Positions 40,795-49,421 of a stretch of DNA of 64,000 nucleotides are shown here, piece by piece; positions within the stretch are counted from its first letter, which is position 1, and every line of letters begins with the position of its first letter. Location of the stretch: contig NZ_BHVZ01000010.1 in assembly GCF_003865035.1 (NCBI RefSeq), positions 62,001 through 126,000 on the forward strand, read 5' to 3'. Below the pieces are notes generated by a model. That model saw nothing but the letters and a program-made list of their open reading frames with translations. It was not told the origin of the DNA and made no database searches. The stretch comes from Anaerotignum faecicola (lineage in GTDB: Bacteria > Bacillota > Clostridia > Lachnospirales > Anaerotignaceae). The position numbers and the translations under genes were made by a program.

Positions 40795-41928
40795 ATGTAC
40801 AAAGTATTGAAAAAATGCGGCAGAGCAAAGCGTGCCGAATTCCATACCCCTCATGGAGTAATCCAGACACCCGTCTTTATGAATGTCGGCACAGCGGGTG
40901 CGATTAAGGGGGCTGTTTCCACAGAGGATCTGGAGCAGCTGAAATGTCAGGTGGAGCTTTCTAATACCTACCATCTGCATCTGCGCCCCGGGGATAAGCT
41001 GATCAAGGAAATGGGCGGTCTGCATAAATTCATGGTCTGGGATAAACCGATTTTGACCGATTCCGGCGGCTTTCAGGTATTCTCTCTTGGGCTTCTGCGC
41101 AAAATCAAGGAGGAGGGCGTTTATTTCAGCTCTCATATTGATGGCAGAAAGATTTTTATGGGGCCGGAGGAAAGTATGCAGATTCAGTCCAATCTTGGCT
41201 CCACGATCGCGATGGCGTTTGATGAATGCATCGGGCTGCCTGCGGAACGCCCTTATGTAGAGGCATCCGTTGCCAGAACAACCCGTTGGCTGGAACGCTG
41301 CAAAAAAGAGATGCACCGCTTGAATCAGCTAGAGGATACCGTTAACCCCAAGCAGATGCTGTTCGGCATCAATCAGGGGGCAACCTTCGAGGATATCCGT
41401 ATCGAGCATGCAAAACGGATTTCCGAGATGGAGTTGGATGGCTATGCCATCGGCGGTCTTGCGGTAGGGGAATCCCATGCGGAAATGTATCGTATTCTGG
41501 ATGAGGTTGTACCGTATCTGCCGGAGGAGAAGCCGACTTACCTGATGGGCGTTGGGACACCCGAAAATATTCTGGAGGCGGTAGAACGCGGCGTTGATTT
41601 CTTTGACTGCGTCCTGCCTGCAAGAAACGGCCGCCATGCTCATGTGTATACGAATAAGGGTAAGCTGAACCTGTTAAATGCGAAATATGAAAAGGATGAT
41701 TCGCCCATTGATGATACCTGCGGCTGTCCTGCGTGCAGAAGATACAGCAGAGCCTATATCCGCCATCTGTTCAAAGCAAAGGAAATGCTTGCTATGCGCC
41801 TTTGTGTGATGCATAATCTGTATTTCTTCAACAGCATGATGGAGGAAATCAGACAGGCGATTGAGGAAGACCGCTTCCACGCATATAAGGCTGCAAAGCT
41901 GGATGGATTTCGCGAAAACGGGAAATAA
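40795..41928 (+). CDS. tgt: tRNA-guanine transglycosylase
   Basis: Exchanges guanine 34 of GUN-anticodon tRNAs for preQ1 (bacterial type) on the way to queuosine. TIM-barrel motifs include PVFMNVGTAGAIKG, LTDSGGFQVFSLG with the nucleophile-region aspartates, GGLAVGESHAEM and DCVLPARNGRHAH; the zinc site is CGCPACRRYS...CVMHN with three Cys and one His. ATG 40795 follows GTGAGGA; the in-frame GTG at 40783 is part of that ribosome site. 377 residues. yajC follows but has its own promoter. Confidence 0.96.
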   Translation: MYKVLKKCGRAKRAEFHTPHGVIQTPVFMNVGTAGAIKGAVSTEDLEQLKCQVELSNTYHLHLRPGDKLIKEMGGLHKFMVWDKPILTDSGGFQVFSLGLLRKIKEEGVYFSSHIDGRKIFMGPEESMQIQSNLGSTIAMAFDECIGLPAERPYVEASVARTTRWLERCKKEMHRLNQLEDTVNPKQMLFGINQGATFEDIRIEHAKRISEMELDGYAIGGLAVGESHAEMYRILDEVVPYLPEEKPTYLMGVGTPENILEAVERGVDFFDCVLPARNGRHAHVYTNKGKLNLLNAKYEKDDSPIDDTCGCPACRRYSRAYIRHLFKAKEMLAMRLCVMHNLYFFNSMMEEIRQAIEEDRFHAYKAAKLDGFRENGK

Positions 41929-41951
41929 GCGCTTTCTTACACATAGGCTAC

Positions 41952-41980
41952 TTGACGGAAAATGAAAAATTCTATATAAT
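41952..41980 (+). promoter_or_regulatory. Promoter of yajC
   Basis: TTGACG (41952-41957) and perfect TATAAT (41975-41980) with 17 bases between; one of the strongest-looking promoters in the window. Confidence 0.82.
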
Positions 41981-42029
41981 TATCTACTAGATGTAACATT
42001 AAATTTAGAAAAAGTTAGGAGAGAAAAAA

Positions 42030-42470
42030 ATGGGATCATTTTTACTTGACACAGTCGTAAAACCTGCCGGCGAGGCAGCAAAAGCAACCTCCGGCACAAC
42101 ACAGAGCACAGGCCTTTTCGGCACATGGATGACAGACCACCCCGTTATGCTGATTGTGGTTTACTGCGTTGTTCTGTTGGTTATCATGTATTTCCTGTCC
42201 ATCAGACCCACACAGAAGAAGGAGAAAAAGCTGGCTGAGCTGAGAAATGCAATCGAGGTTGGTGACAGTATCATCACAAACAGCGGATTCTACGGCAAGG
42301 TTGTTGATACAACATACGATACACTGATTGTGGAATTCGGTCTAAACAGAGGAATTCGTATCCCTGTTGCGAAAACAGAGGTTTTCGGTAAAGCAGAACC
42401 CAATATGTCCAACGAAGCACCTCCGGTAGAAGAAGAACCGAAGAAAAAGGGTCTGTTCCGCAGAGGATAA
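42030..42470 (+). CDS. yajC: Preprotein translocase subunit YajC
   Basis: Small membrane partner of SecDF. One transmembrane helix (VMLIVVYCVVLLVIMYFLSI, about residues 38-58) is followed by the family motif RPTQKKEKKLAELRNAIEVG and DSIITNSGFYGKVVDTTYDT. At 146 residues it is longer than average, with a 37-residue N-terminal extension ahead of the helix and an acidic/basic tail. AGGAGAG lies before the ATG. tgt-yajC is a conserved pair; secDF does not follow here. Confidence 0.92.
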   Translation: MGSFLLDTVVKPAGEAAKATSGTTQSTGLFGTWMTDHPVMLIVVYCVVLLVIMYFLSIRPTQKKEKKLAELRNAIEVGDSIITNSGFYGKVVDTTYDTLIVEFGLNRGIRIPVAKTEVFGKAEPNMSNEAPPVEEEPKKKGLFRRG

Positions 42471-42484
42471 TTATGAAATAAAGA

Positions 42485-42523
42485 AAAAGCATTGGTTTCG
42501 ATAAAGGCCGATGCTTTTTATTT
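42485..42523 (+). terminator. Terminator of yajC
   Basis: AAAAGCATTGG pairs with CCGATGCTTTTT (one mismatch) over a short loop. Confidence 0.75.
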
Positions 42524-42639
42524 GCAAAATTTGCAAAGAATAATTTATCCGGCTTGGCTGAGGAGGAAAAGCAGCTTTACAGGAACGTATTTCATAGCTT
42601 TACGGCAATGCGGATTATTTTTGGAAAAGGAAAAGGTAA

Positions 42640-43083
42640 ATGAAAAATAGATTTTTTGTAAAGGAAAAAAGCCTTTTGCTGATTGCAGGCATTGTGTGGC
42701 TGATGGCAGGCTTTAATGTTGCCCGATTGGGTGTGCTGTCCTATTTGCAGATTGAAAGGCAGTGGTATTTATATTTGCTGTCCATGCTTGTGTTTTTTCT
42801 TTTTGGAAGAATGTTTTTTAAGATGAGCAAAAAGCATACAAAGCGCATTATAGCCTATGAGGAATATCGTCCGTTTTGGCATTTTTTTGATAAAAAGGCT
42901 TATATTATGATGGCTTGCATGATGGGTGGCGGCATTGGTCTGCGTGCCGCAGGGGTTTTTCCGGATACATTTGTTGCGTTTTTCTATTCCGGCTTGGGCT
43001 GCGCCTTGGCATTGGCAGGCGTAGTGTTTGCAAGAAATTATTTATGCTATCACAATTTGATGGAAAGGGAACAGGAAGCATGA
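42640..43083 (+). CDS. Small integral membrane protein, unknown
   Basis: A 147-residue protein with four hydrophobic segments: LLLIAGIVWLMAGFNVARLG, LYLLSMLVFFLFGRMFF, IMMACMMGGGIGLRAAGVF and VAFFYSGLGCALALAGVVFA. Short basic loops between segments suggest the usual inside-positive topology. I cannot name a family. It follows yajC by 170 bases with a terminator between, so it is probably transcribed on its own, although no well-spaced promoter was found. Ribosome site GGAAAAGG. Confidence 0.65.
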   Translation: MKNRFFVKEKSLLLIAGIVWLMAGFNVARLGVLSYLQIERQWYLYLLSMLVFFLFGRMFFKMSKKHTKRIIAYEEYRPFWHFFDKKAYIMMACMMGGGIGLRAAGVFPDTFVAFFYSGLGCALALAGVVFARNYLCYHNLMEREQEA

Positions 43084-43106
43084 GAGAAATTATTTGACAG
43101 CTTACG

Positions 43107-43136
43107 GACTCTATGGCAGCATAGAGTTCGTTTTTT
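43107..43136 (+). terminator. Terminator of the small membrane protein gene
   Basis: ACTCTATG pairs with CATAGAGT over a 4-base loop, then CGTTTTTT. Confidence 0.8.
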
Positions 43137-43150
43137 GGTAATAACCAAAT

Positions 43151-43198
43151 AAGGACGTTCATCAAAAAAGAAAGAACGTCCTTATTTATTGTTTTTTA
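43151..43198. terminator. Second terminator, shared with the broken kinase gene
   Basis: AAGGACGTTC (43151-43160) pairs perfectly with GAACGTCCTT (43174-43183); a T-rich tract follows on the plus strand and the hairpin abuts the stop of the minus-strand remnant. Confidence 0.7.
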
Positions 43199-43582
43199 GT
43201 TGCTTAGATATTTCATCATAACCTGAAGCAAAACATTCATGTCAATAGGCTTAGCAACATGGTCATTCATGTCTGCCTCCAGTGCGGCCTGCTGATCCTC
43301 GGAAAAAGCATTCGCTGTCATTGCAAGAATGGGTATTTCTGTTTTTTTTCGATTTTCCAGCTGCCTGATTTTTTTCGTTGTCTCATAGCCGTTTAGAATC
43401 GGCATTTGAATATCCATCAGCATCAAGTCATAATAGCCATCCTCTGCATGACTGAGCATATCCACACACATCTGACCATCCGCGGCGTGTTCAAAAATCG
43501 TATACAAAGAATAGAACAGCGCCTCTATATCCTCAGCCTCTAATCGCAGGGTGGCTGTTCCGCTTTCGATGCGGGCAATCAA
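43196..43582 (-). pseudogene. Remnant of a hybrid histidine kinase
   Basis: 128 residues in one frame. IARIESGTATLRLEAEDIEA is the helix-2 region that follows the phosphorylated histidine in kinases, while HAADGQMCVDML, DLMLMDIQMPILNGYETTKK, ILAMTANAFSEDQ and DHVAKPIDM are the rest of a receiver domain including its phosphoacceptor Asp and Lys. The whole ATPase domain and the first strand of the receiver are missing between them, so an in-frame internal deletion joined the two ends. The 5' part of the gene is also absent. Not a working two-component protein. Confidence 0.75.
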
Positions 43583-43843
43583 TTACCCACCAGACAGTCG
43601 GAATCCATCCGGCAGTCGGGGCAATATCCACCTACCAGGTATCGTTCGGAATCCCACATTCAACGGTAAGGCAATTTTGGGGATATCTTTTTGGCTCTTT
43701 TTACGGCGGTGCTGCATTTATCCATTTCGGGGTACTCCTTTTAGAATAGTATTTTTACGAGATAAATCATATTTATTTATGATGGAAGCTTATTCACCTA
43801 AAGATAACATAACATGGATTTTATGTACACGTCAACAGATTGA
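43583..43843. other. Debris region with broken short frames
   Basis: On the minus strand a ribosome site (AAAAGGAG) precedes a short frame MDKCSTAVKRAKKISPKLPY that stops, and a second frame overlapping that stop reads WDSERYLVGGYCPDCRMDSD, with a CPDC pair. They look like one small Cys-containing protein split by a frameshift or a relic. No plus-strand gene is visible. Confidence 0.35.
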
Positions 43844-43880
43844 TAAAAAAAGGGGGTGCGGGCAAATAGCCCGCACCCCC
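43844..43880 (-). terminator. Terminator of the S-layer-type gene
   Basis: On the minus strand GGGGGTGCGGGC pairs perfectly with GCCCGCACCCCC over a 5-base loop and runs into seven Ts. Confidence 0.92.
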
Positions 43881-43919
43881 AAGAGTGAGTCTGTTTTCTT
43901 TTCGATGCTTTCCGATTTA

Positions 43920-46900
43920 TCAGTCCGCCTGCATCGGCTTAGTATTCTCAACGAAGCGGTGAAGCATGGCGGCGATCTCAGCGCGGGTCGCCGTACCCTG
44001 TGGATCAAGCAGAGTTTCGGCTTTTCCCTTTATCAATCCGTTGCCGACTGCCCATTGCATTACTGTGTTTGCGTAATCCGTAATCTTGTCCGCGTCCTCG
44101 AACTTGTCAAGATTTCCTGTGACGGTCAGTTTGTAGCCCTTGTAGTCCGCGTAGCGGTAGAAGATGGCGGTAAGCTGTTCTCGGGTAATGGGATCGTCCG
44201 GGCCGAATTTGTCCATGCTGTAGCCTGCAAAGATGCCATTCTCTGCCGCCCATGTGATTGCGTCGGCGTACCACCTTCCGGCTTCCACATCGGTAAAGCT
44301 GTTTTCGCCCTTCGGCGCGAGGCTGCCCTCCATGCGCCAGAGAATGGTCGCCATCATGCCGCGTGTCACCGTCCCGTGCGGACTGAACAGGGTCTTGCTC
44401 GTGCCGAGCATCAGACCATTTTTGTAAACGAACATCGCATCGTTGTAGAACCAGTCCTTTTCGGAAACATCAGTAAAGGGGTTTACGACTATGTCCGGAT
44501 TTTCATCCGCGCGCCAGCCTGCGTATACGGTCATATTTTTCGTAAGAGAAACCTCAGAAACCTGATTTGTCAGGCTACGGTCGCTGTACCAGCCGATAAA
44601 GGTATACCCATGCCGAGTCGGAACGTATTTTGTCAGGCTGATTCGGGTGTTGTTTTCTTCCCGCATGTCGGTTATAGTACTGCCGCCATTGGTTTCAAAA
44701 TGCAGCGTGTAATAGGTGACGGACGGTTTGCGGCTGCCGCCACCGCCGCCACTGCCGCTACTGCCGCCGGCAAACTTCGCCGTCAGCTTGGTTACATCCG
44801 CCGAGACGCTTTCGCTGGGCGCGTAAAGGTTTCCGTCACTGCCAAGCCACTTAAAGTAATTTTCGGTATTTCCGTCCGGGCGGGTCAGACCATCGGACGC
44901 AGGCGCGGTAAAGCTCTCGCCATTTTTCACGATGATTTGAATATCCTCAGCGCTACCGCCCAGCGTGCCGCCGCCAAGGGCAAGGGTAACGGCCTTCAGT
45001 CCGCCAGAACCCAGTGTGTCAGGGTTCAGGACTTCAAGGACGGGGCGGAAACCAAGGGTGACATCCCGATCCGAGGACGAGCTGCAACCCCAGAAGCGGG
45101 CCGAGTGGAACCCGCGAACCGCACGGAATGGAGTCGAATTATCGGGTCTGGTGTCTTGCCCCCAGGAAGCCATCCGCTTCCAGTTTTTGATATATCCGTC
45201 GTTCTTGTCCAGCATCTTATCCCATTCGTTGATTTGTGGCGTGCCGTGTTGGGACTCATCCGAGCCTGTACGACCACTTCCCGCGGACGGCGCACGCAGT
45301 GTATAGTTCACGCCGCCTGCGGCGTAGTCCTTGCCGAAAATCAGATCTGCGGTATTCAGGTCATTCCAGCTTATCGTATGCGTTACATTGTGATTCGCAA
45401 TAAACAGGCTGTGGGGATATTTGTTCTGCTGTGCATATTTCTCGGTGGTTTCCTTCTCCGATGTGAGCTTGTAAGCATCCACTGTTCCGGCGTAGGTAAA
45501 GGGAACATAGTGCAGCGTCGTATCCGGCAAGGAAGTCGCGCCAAAGATGTTTCCGGTGTTCACCGTGCCGGGAATGCTCGCGCCGGAGAGGTCAAAGTAA
45601 TAGGTGCCGCCGGGAACGAGGTTGAACTGCTCTGGGGGAGCAAACTGTGCCGTCAGCTTGGTTACATTTGCCGGAACGCTTTTACCGGGTGCGTACAGGT
45701 TTCCATCACTGCCAAGCCACTTAAAGCTGCTGCCGTTATTTCCGTCAGGGCGTGTCAGACCATCGGACGTAGGCGCGGTAAATGCACTGCCGTTTTTCAC
45801 GATGATTTGAATATCCTCGGAGCTATTCCCCAGCTTGCCGCCGCCAAGGTCGAGGGTAACGACCTTCAGCCCGTCAGCGCCCAGCGTGTCCGGGTTCAGG
45901 ACTTCAAGGATGGGGCGAAAACCGAGGATCGTGTAGTTGTTAATAGCAGAGCTGTAGTTGGTCCAGTAGCGGGCCGAATTGGATCCGCGAACCGCACGGA
46001 GACTCGGAGCATATTTCGCATTATCCTGTCCCCACGAAAACATCCTGCTCCAGTTTTTGACGTATCCTTCGTCCTTGTTCATTATCATGTCCCATTCGTT
46101 GCTTTGGGGGTTGCCGCGTTCTGAATCACCCGAACCTTTACTGGCACTTCCCTCGGACGGCACTCGCATGGTATAGTCTATGCCGCCGCTGGCGTAGCCT
46201 TTGCCGAAAATCAGCCCTGCGGCATTCAGCTCATCCCAGCTTGTTTCATTCGTTACGGCATAATCCGCAATGAACAGGCTGTGGGGATATTTGTTCTGCT
46301 GTGCATACTCATCGGTGGCTTCCATCGTTGACGTGAGCTTATAGGCATCCGCTGTTCCTGCGTAGGTAAAGGGAACATAATGCAGGGTGTTGTCCGGCAG
46401 ATCGCTGTTTGCCGTGCCGGGGATGTTTTCGCCGAAGAGGTCAAAGTAATAGGTGCCGCCGGAATCAAGGTTGAACTGCTCCTCGACCGTATGCTCCTGC
46501 GCACGGATAATGGCGTAGAGCCCGACAACATAGATATTTTTCAGATCCCCCATCGATGGATCGCCGGTGCCATCCTTGCTGAACATAACGGAGCCAAGGT
46601 AGGCATCCTCCTTCCCGTCATAGGCGTTCAGCGCCTCGGTAAGTGCCTGATGGTCCGCATAGCGCGTAATAGGGTTGCCGTTGAATGTCAAGGCAGTCTC
46701 ATTTGTGATGGGCTTCTGCGTGTAGAAGGCGAAATACAGCAGATAGATGTTGTCCTTCTCGTAAGTATCATCCGCTTTCAGCTTTTTGGGCTCGCCGTCC
46801 TGCTGCCACAGCGCGCGGCCAAAATCAAGGAACGTCAAGTCGCTGGCGAATGCTGCCGAGCCGTCTCCTATCTTTTTGCCTTCCTCCGGTTTGGGGAAGG

Positions 46901-47024
46901 TAATATCGACGCTTGTCAACGCTTGCGTAGGCGTATCCTCGTTGCCCTCGGCAAAGGCCGCCGTCGGCATAAGGCATAGCACCATACACAAGGTGAGCAG
47001 GATGCTGAGTATTCGTTTCTTCAT
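43920..47024 (-). CDS. Large S-layer-homology surface protein with duplicated module
   Basis: Secreted protein of 1034 residues. Signal peptide MKKRILSILLTLCMVLCLMP ending TAAFAEG. Two similar modules of about 280 residues (about 179-460 and 461-755) each contain GGTYYFDL, HYVPFTYAGT, KYPHSLFIA, NEWD, FRAVRG/LRAVRG, GFRP(I/V)LEVLNPDTLG and TRPDGN. Then a Gly/Ser linker, a Listeria-Bacteroides-type repeat (HFETNGGSTI...GYTFIGWYSD, about 768-842) and three SLH domains (about 848-1034: VNPFTDVSEKDWFYNDAMFV, SFTDVEAGRWYADAITWAAE, KFEDADKITDYANTVMQWAV), which bind secondary wall polymer. AGGAGGAG precedes ATG 47024. G+C is clearly higher than in neighbours, suggesting transfer. Confidence 0.88.
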   Translation of the reverse strand: MKKRILSILLTLCMVLCLMPTAAFAEGNEDTPTQALTSVDITFPKPEEGKKIGDGSAAFASDLTFLDFGRALWQQDGEPKKLKADDTYEKDNIYLLYFAFYTQKPITNETALTFNGNPITRYADHQALTEALNAYDGKEDAYLGSVMFSKDGTGDPSMGDLKNIYVVGLYAIIRAQEHTVEEQFNLDSGGTYYFDLFGENIPGTANSDLPDNTLHYVPFTYAGTADAYKLTSTMEATDEYAQQNKYPHSLFIADYAVTNETSWDELNAAGLIFGKGYASGGIDYTMRVPSEGSASKGSGDSERGNPQSNEWDMIMNKDEGYVKNWSRMFSWGQDNAKYAPSLRAVRGSNSARYWTNYSSAINNYTILGFRPILEVLNPDTLGADGLKVVTLDLGGGKLGNSSEDIQIIVKNGSAFTAPTSDGLTRPDGNNGSSFKWLGSDGNLYAPGKSVPANVTKLTAQFAPPEQFNLVPGGTYYFDLSGASIPGTVNTGNIFGATSLPDTTLHYVPFTYAGTVDAYKLTSEKETTEKYAQQNKYPHSLFIANHNVTHTISWNDLNTADLIFGKDYAAGGVNYTLRAPSAGSGRTGSDESQHGTPQINEWDKMLDKNDGYIKNWKRMASWGQDTRPDNSTPFRAVRGFHSARFWGCSSSSDRDVTLGFRPVLEVLNPDTLGSGGLKAVTLALGGGTLGGSAEDIQIIVKNGESFTAPASDGLTRPDGNTENYFKWLGSDGNLYAPSESVSADVTKLTAKFAGGSSGSGGGGGSRKPSVTYYTLHFETNGGSTITDMREENNTRISLTKYVPTRHGYTFIGWYSDRSLTNQVSEVSLTKNMTVYAGWRADENPDIVVNPFTDVSEKDWFYNDAMFVYKNGLMLGTSKTLFSPHGTVTRGMMATILWRMEGSLAPKGENSFTDVEAGRWYADAITWAAENGIFAGYSMDKFGPDDPITREQLTAIFYRYADYKGYKLTVTGNLDKFEDADKITDYANTVMQWAVGNGLIKGKAETLLDPQGTATRAEIAAMLHRFVENTKPMQAD

Positions 47025-47266
47025 AGGCTTTCTCCTCCTGTTCGTTTCGGTTGGACTTGCTCGTCCCACCTTTTTTCTGATTTTCTCTGTTTCTGAGCCG
47101 AATGCACAGCGCGATAATCGCTGCCGCCGCTGCAAAGGAAACGAAGGTCATCGGCACATGGTCGCTCGCGTTCTCCCACAGCAGTATCGTGCCGAGGCTG
47201 CATCCAACGGGTGTTTTCGCGCACTCTTTGCTTGACGAGCGCGACTCGTATTGCGGTATCGTACAT
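47021..47266 (-). pseudogene. Possible frameshifted small gene before the S-layer gene
   Basis: A strong ribosome site (AAAGGAGG) precedes ATG 47266 and MYDTAIRVALVKQRVRENT. In the next frame the DNA reads LLWENASDHVPMTFVSFAAA followed by AAIIALCIRLRNRENQKKGG, a good membrane anchor with basic end, as found at the C-terminus of wall proteins. One frameshift near 47217 would join them into one short membrane protein. As it stands the first frame runs four bases into the S-layer start. Could be a relic or sequencing error. Confidence 0.35.
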
Positions 47267-47444
47267 ATCGTTCGAACCTCCTTTCTCCGTTTGTGTGAAG
47301 CTTTGGCTGAAAAGTCCTTTCACTTATATAGGTACATAAAATCGGAAAAACTCTCACCCAAAATGCAAATTTTTTTAAATTTTTTCAATTTTTTTTAACA
47401 ATGTGGCTCTTGGAAATGGATTGCCGCTCGATGGCGATACCCTC

Positions 47445-47517
47445 TATTTGCAATCAATTCGCATATTGACAAATGCAAAGCAGTACGGTATACTAATTTG
47501 CAAATAAGTTGCAAATT
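47445..47517 (+). promoter_or_regulatory. Zinc operon promoter with Zur-type operator
   Basis: Perfect TTGACA (47466-47471) and TATACT (47489-47494), 17-base spacer. Directly after the -10 lies the perfect palindrome AATTTGCAA-N5-TTGCAAATT (47495-47517). A looser copy, TATTTGCAA...TTCGCATA, sits upstream at 47445-47465. Placement fits repression by the Fur-family protein encoded next. Confidence 0.85.
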
Positions 47518-47530
47518 GGAGGGGTGGCTG

Positions 47531-47923
47531 ATGGCAAGGTATCTGACGCGGCAGCGCAAGCAGCTTCTCGAATATCTTTCAAAGCATACAGATGAACAGA
47601 TGACCGCACGGCAGATAGCCGATGCACTGACGGCAGAGAGTATCAGCATCAGCGCCGTTTATCGTAATTTATCCGCCTTGGAGGAGGAGGGAATTCTGAA
47701 GCGCAGTATCCGAGAGAACACCAGAGAGGTGTATTATCAATATATTGCCGCAGAGGGATGTAAGGACAGTCTGCATCTATCCTGTCGGGTATGCGGGAAA
47801 AGCATTCATCTTGGAGAAAAGGAAACGGAACAGCTTCTGCATAGCACGCTGGAAAGCACAGGCTTTCAAATCGACAAAACGGAAACGATTCTGTATGGCG
47901 TTTGCGCCGATTGCAGAAAATAA
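47531..47923 (+). CDS. zur: Fur-family zinc uptake repressor (Zur-like)
   Basis: A 130-residue Fur-family repressor. The winged helix (RQRKQLLEYLSKHTDEQMTA, ISISAVYRNLSALEEEGILK) is followed by the dimerisation domain with structural zinc site CRVCGKSIH...CADC. The HLSC segment supplies regulatory-site ligands. Assignment to Zur rather than Fur or PerR rests on context: it heads an operon with znuA, znuC and znuB. ATG 47531 is preceded by GGAGGGG, which lies inside the operator region, so repressor binding also covers the ribosome site. Confidence 0.88.
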   Translation: MARYLTRQRKQLLEYLSKHTDEQMTARQIADALTAESISISAVYRNLSALEEEGILKRSIRENTREVYYQYIAAEGCKDSLHLSCRVCGKSIHLGEKETEQLLHSTLESTGFQIDKTETILYGVCADCRK

Positions 47924-47954
47924 AAGAGCAGAAAATAGAAGGGTGGTGAGCAGA

Positions 47955-48257
47955 ATGGAAAGAAAAAAGAGAAATAGAATTGCAGCATTGCTTCTTGCCG
48001 TGACCATTCTGGTCATCATGCTTTACTCTGCTTTTTTTGTTGCGGCAGAAGCCGACCACGATTGCGTGGGCGAAGGCTGCCCGATTTGCTATCAGATTGA
48101 TGCTTGCCAAAACACACTGAAAAGCCTTTCGCTTGCTGTATGCGTTACAGCCGTTGCTGTTGCGTTTACATATATTTTGTGCAGGTGTATTTCTCTCTGC
48201 ACGGACTATGCACAAAGAGATACCTTGGTATCTCTCAAGGTGAAGCTTTCGAATTAA
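47955..48257 (+). CDS. Small Cys-rich membrane protein of the zinc operon
   Basis: A 100-residue protein with two membrane segments (IAALLLAVTILVIMLYSAFFV and LSLAVCVTAVAVAFTYILCR). Between them is an outside loop ADHDCVGEGCPICYQIDACQ with His and four Cys, a plausible metal-binding site. I know similar short proteins from zinc operons but no function. It follows zur by 31 bases, translation start behind GGTGGTGAG. Role in zinc delivery or sensing is inference from context and motif. Confidence 0.7.
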   Translation: MERKKRNRIAALLLAVTILVIMLYSAFFVAAEADHDCVGEGCPICYQIDACQNTLKSLSLAVCVTAVAVAFTYILCRCISLCTDYAQRDTLVSLKVKLSN

Positions 48258-48280
48258 ATAAGAGCCTTTTACAAGGGTGA

Positions 48281-48307
48281 AGTCTATCTGTTTTCGGATA
48301 GGCTTTT
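48281..48307 (+). terminator. Attenuator-like hairpin before znuA
   Basis: GTCTATC pairs with GATAGGC (one G-U) over an 8-base loop, followed by TTTTG. Weak; it may reduce but not stop transcription into znuA. Confidence 0.45.
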
Positions 48308-48380
48308 GCGGCGTTGCTGTTACCCTTGTATTTTTGTGCCTATTTTTAGTTCTTATTATAATTCGGAGGTAAATATAATC

Positions 48381-49409
48381 ATGAAAAAGATAACTGCGCT
48401 GCTGCTTGCGCTTTTCATGCTTGTCGCCGCTCTTGCCGGCTGCGGAAAGCAGAATGATACCAATCAGACAGACAAACTGAGCATTGTCACCACCATTTTT
48501 CCCGAATATGACTGGGTTAGGGAAATCCTTGGTGACAAGGCTGACAACGCAGAAATCACAATGCTGCTGGATAACGGCGTTGACCTGCACAGCTATCAGC
48601 CCACGGCAGATGATATTGTTAAAATCTCGGATTGCGACCTGTTTATCTATGTAGGCGGCGAGTCCGACGAATGGGTGGAGGATGCCCTGAGAAATGCCGC
48701 CAACGGGAATATGAAGGTTATCAATTTGCTGGAGGTACTGGGTGATTCCGTAAAAACGGAAGAAATTGTTGAGGGGATGCAGGAGGCGGAGCACGAGTAC
48801 GAGGATGCAGAGGAACACGAGCACGAGGATGCCCATGCACATGAGGATGCAGAGGAGCACGAGCACGAGGAGGAAGCTGACGAGCATGTTTGGCTGTCCC
48901 TGAAAAATGCCAAAATGCTGGTCAGAGTGATTTCCAAAGCCTTGCAGGAGCTTGACCCCGATAACAAGGATATCTATGCCGCCAATGCCGATGCTTATGT
49001 AAAGAAGCTGTCTGCTCTTGACGCAGAGTATCAGGCAGCCGTGGATGCAGCAAGCAATAAAACCATCCTGTTTGGCGACCGTTTTCCGTTCCGCTATCTG
49101 GTGGATGATTATGGTCTGCGCTACTATGCCGCTTTTGTTGGCTGCTCCGCTGAAACCGAAGCCGGCTTTGAGACCATTTCGTTTCTTGCCAAGAGGGTGG
49201 ACGAATTGAAGCTGCCCTGCGTGTTGACTATTGAGGGCGCACAGCACAAGATTGCCGAAACCGTTGTCCGGAACACGACAGCGAAAAATCAAAGGGTGCT
49301 GACGATGGATTCCATGCAGTCTACCACTTCTAAAGATGTGAAAAACGGCACGACTTATCTCTCCGTTATGGAGAAAAACCTTTCCGTGCTGAAGGAAGCA
49401 TTGAGATAA
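48381..49409 (+). CDS. znuA: Zinc ABC transporter substrate-binding lipoprotein
   Basis: Captures Zn(II) outside the membrane for ZnuBC. Signal peptide with lipobox AALAGC (Cys21). Cluster A-I fold with metal ligands in VDLHSYQPT, a long His/Glu/Asp-rich loop (about 134-165, repeats of EHEHED and AHAHEDAEEH), EHVWLSLKNAK, FGDRFPFRYLVDDY and a C-terminal Glu/Asp. The His-rich loop is a hallmark of zinc rather than manganese binding. 342 residues. ATG 48381 is behind CGGAGGTAAA. Twelve bases separate it from znuC. Confidence 0.93.
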   Translation: MKKITALLLALFMLVAALAGCGKQNDTNQTDKLSIVTTIFPEYDWVREILGDKADNAEITMLLDNGVDLHSYQPTADDIVKISDCDLFIYVGGESDEWVEDALRNAANGNMKVINLLEVLGDSVKTEEIVEGMQEAEHEYEDAEEHEHEDAHAHEDAEEHEHEEEADEHVWLSLKNAKMLVRVISKALQELDPDNKDIYAANADAYVKKLSALDAEYQAAVDAASNKTILFGDRFPFRYLVDDYGLRYYAAFVGCSAETEAGFETISFLAKRVDELKLPCVLTIEGAQHKIAETVVRNTTAKNQRVLTMDSMQSTTSKDVKNGTTYLSVMEKNLSVLKEALR

Positions 49410-49421
49410 GGAGGCAGGTTC

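Noticed and set aside
43660..43740. Twenty-residue frame MDKCSTAVKRAKK with ribosome site as a gene
   Set aside because: It stops after about 20 codons and the following Cys-containing part is in another frame; listed only as debris.
43551..46124. Long plus-strand open frame of over 850 codons
   Set aside because: It is antisense to the S-layer-type gene, whose signal peptide, repeats and SLH domains are clear. High G+C there keeps the opposite strand open.
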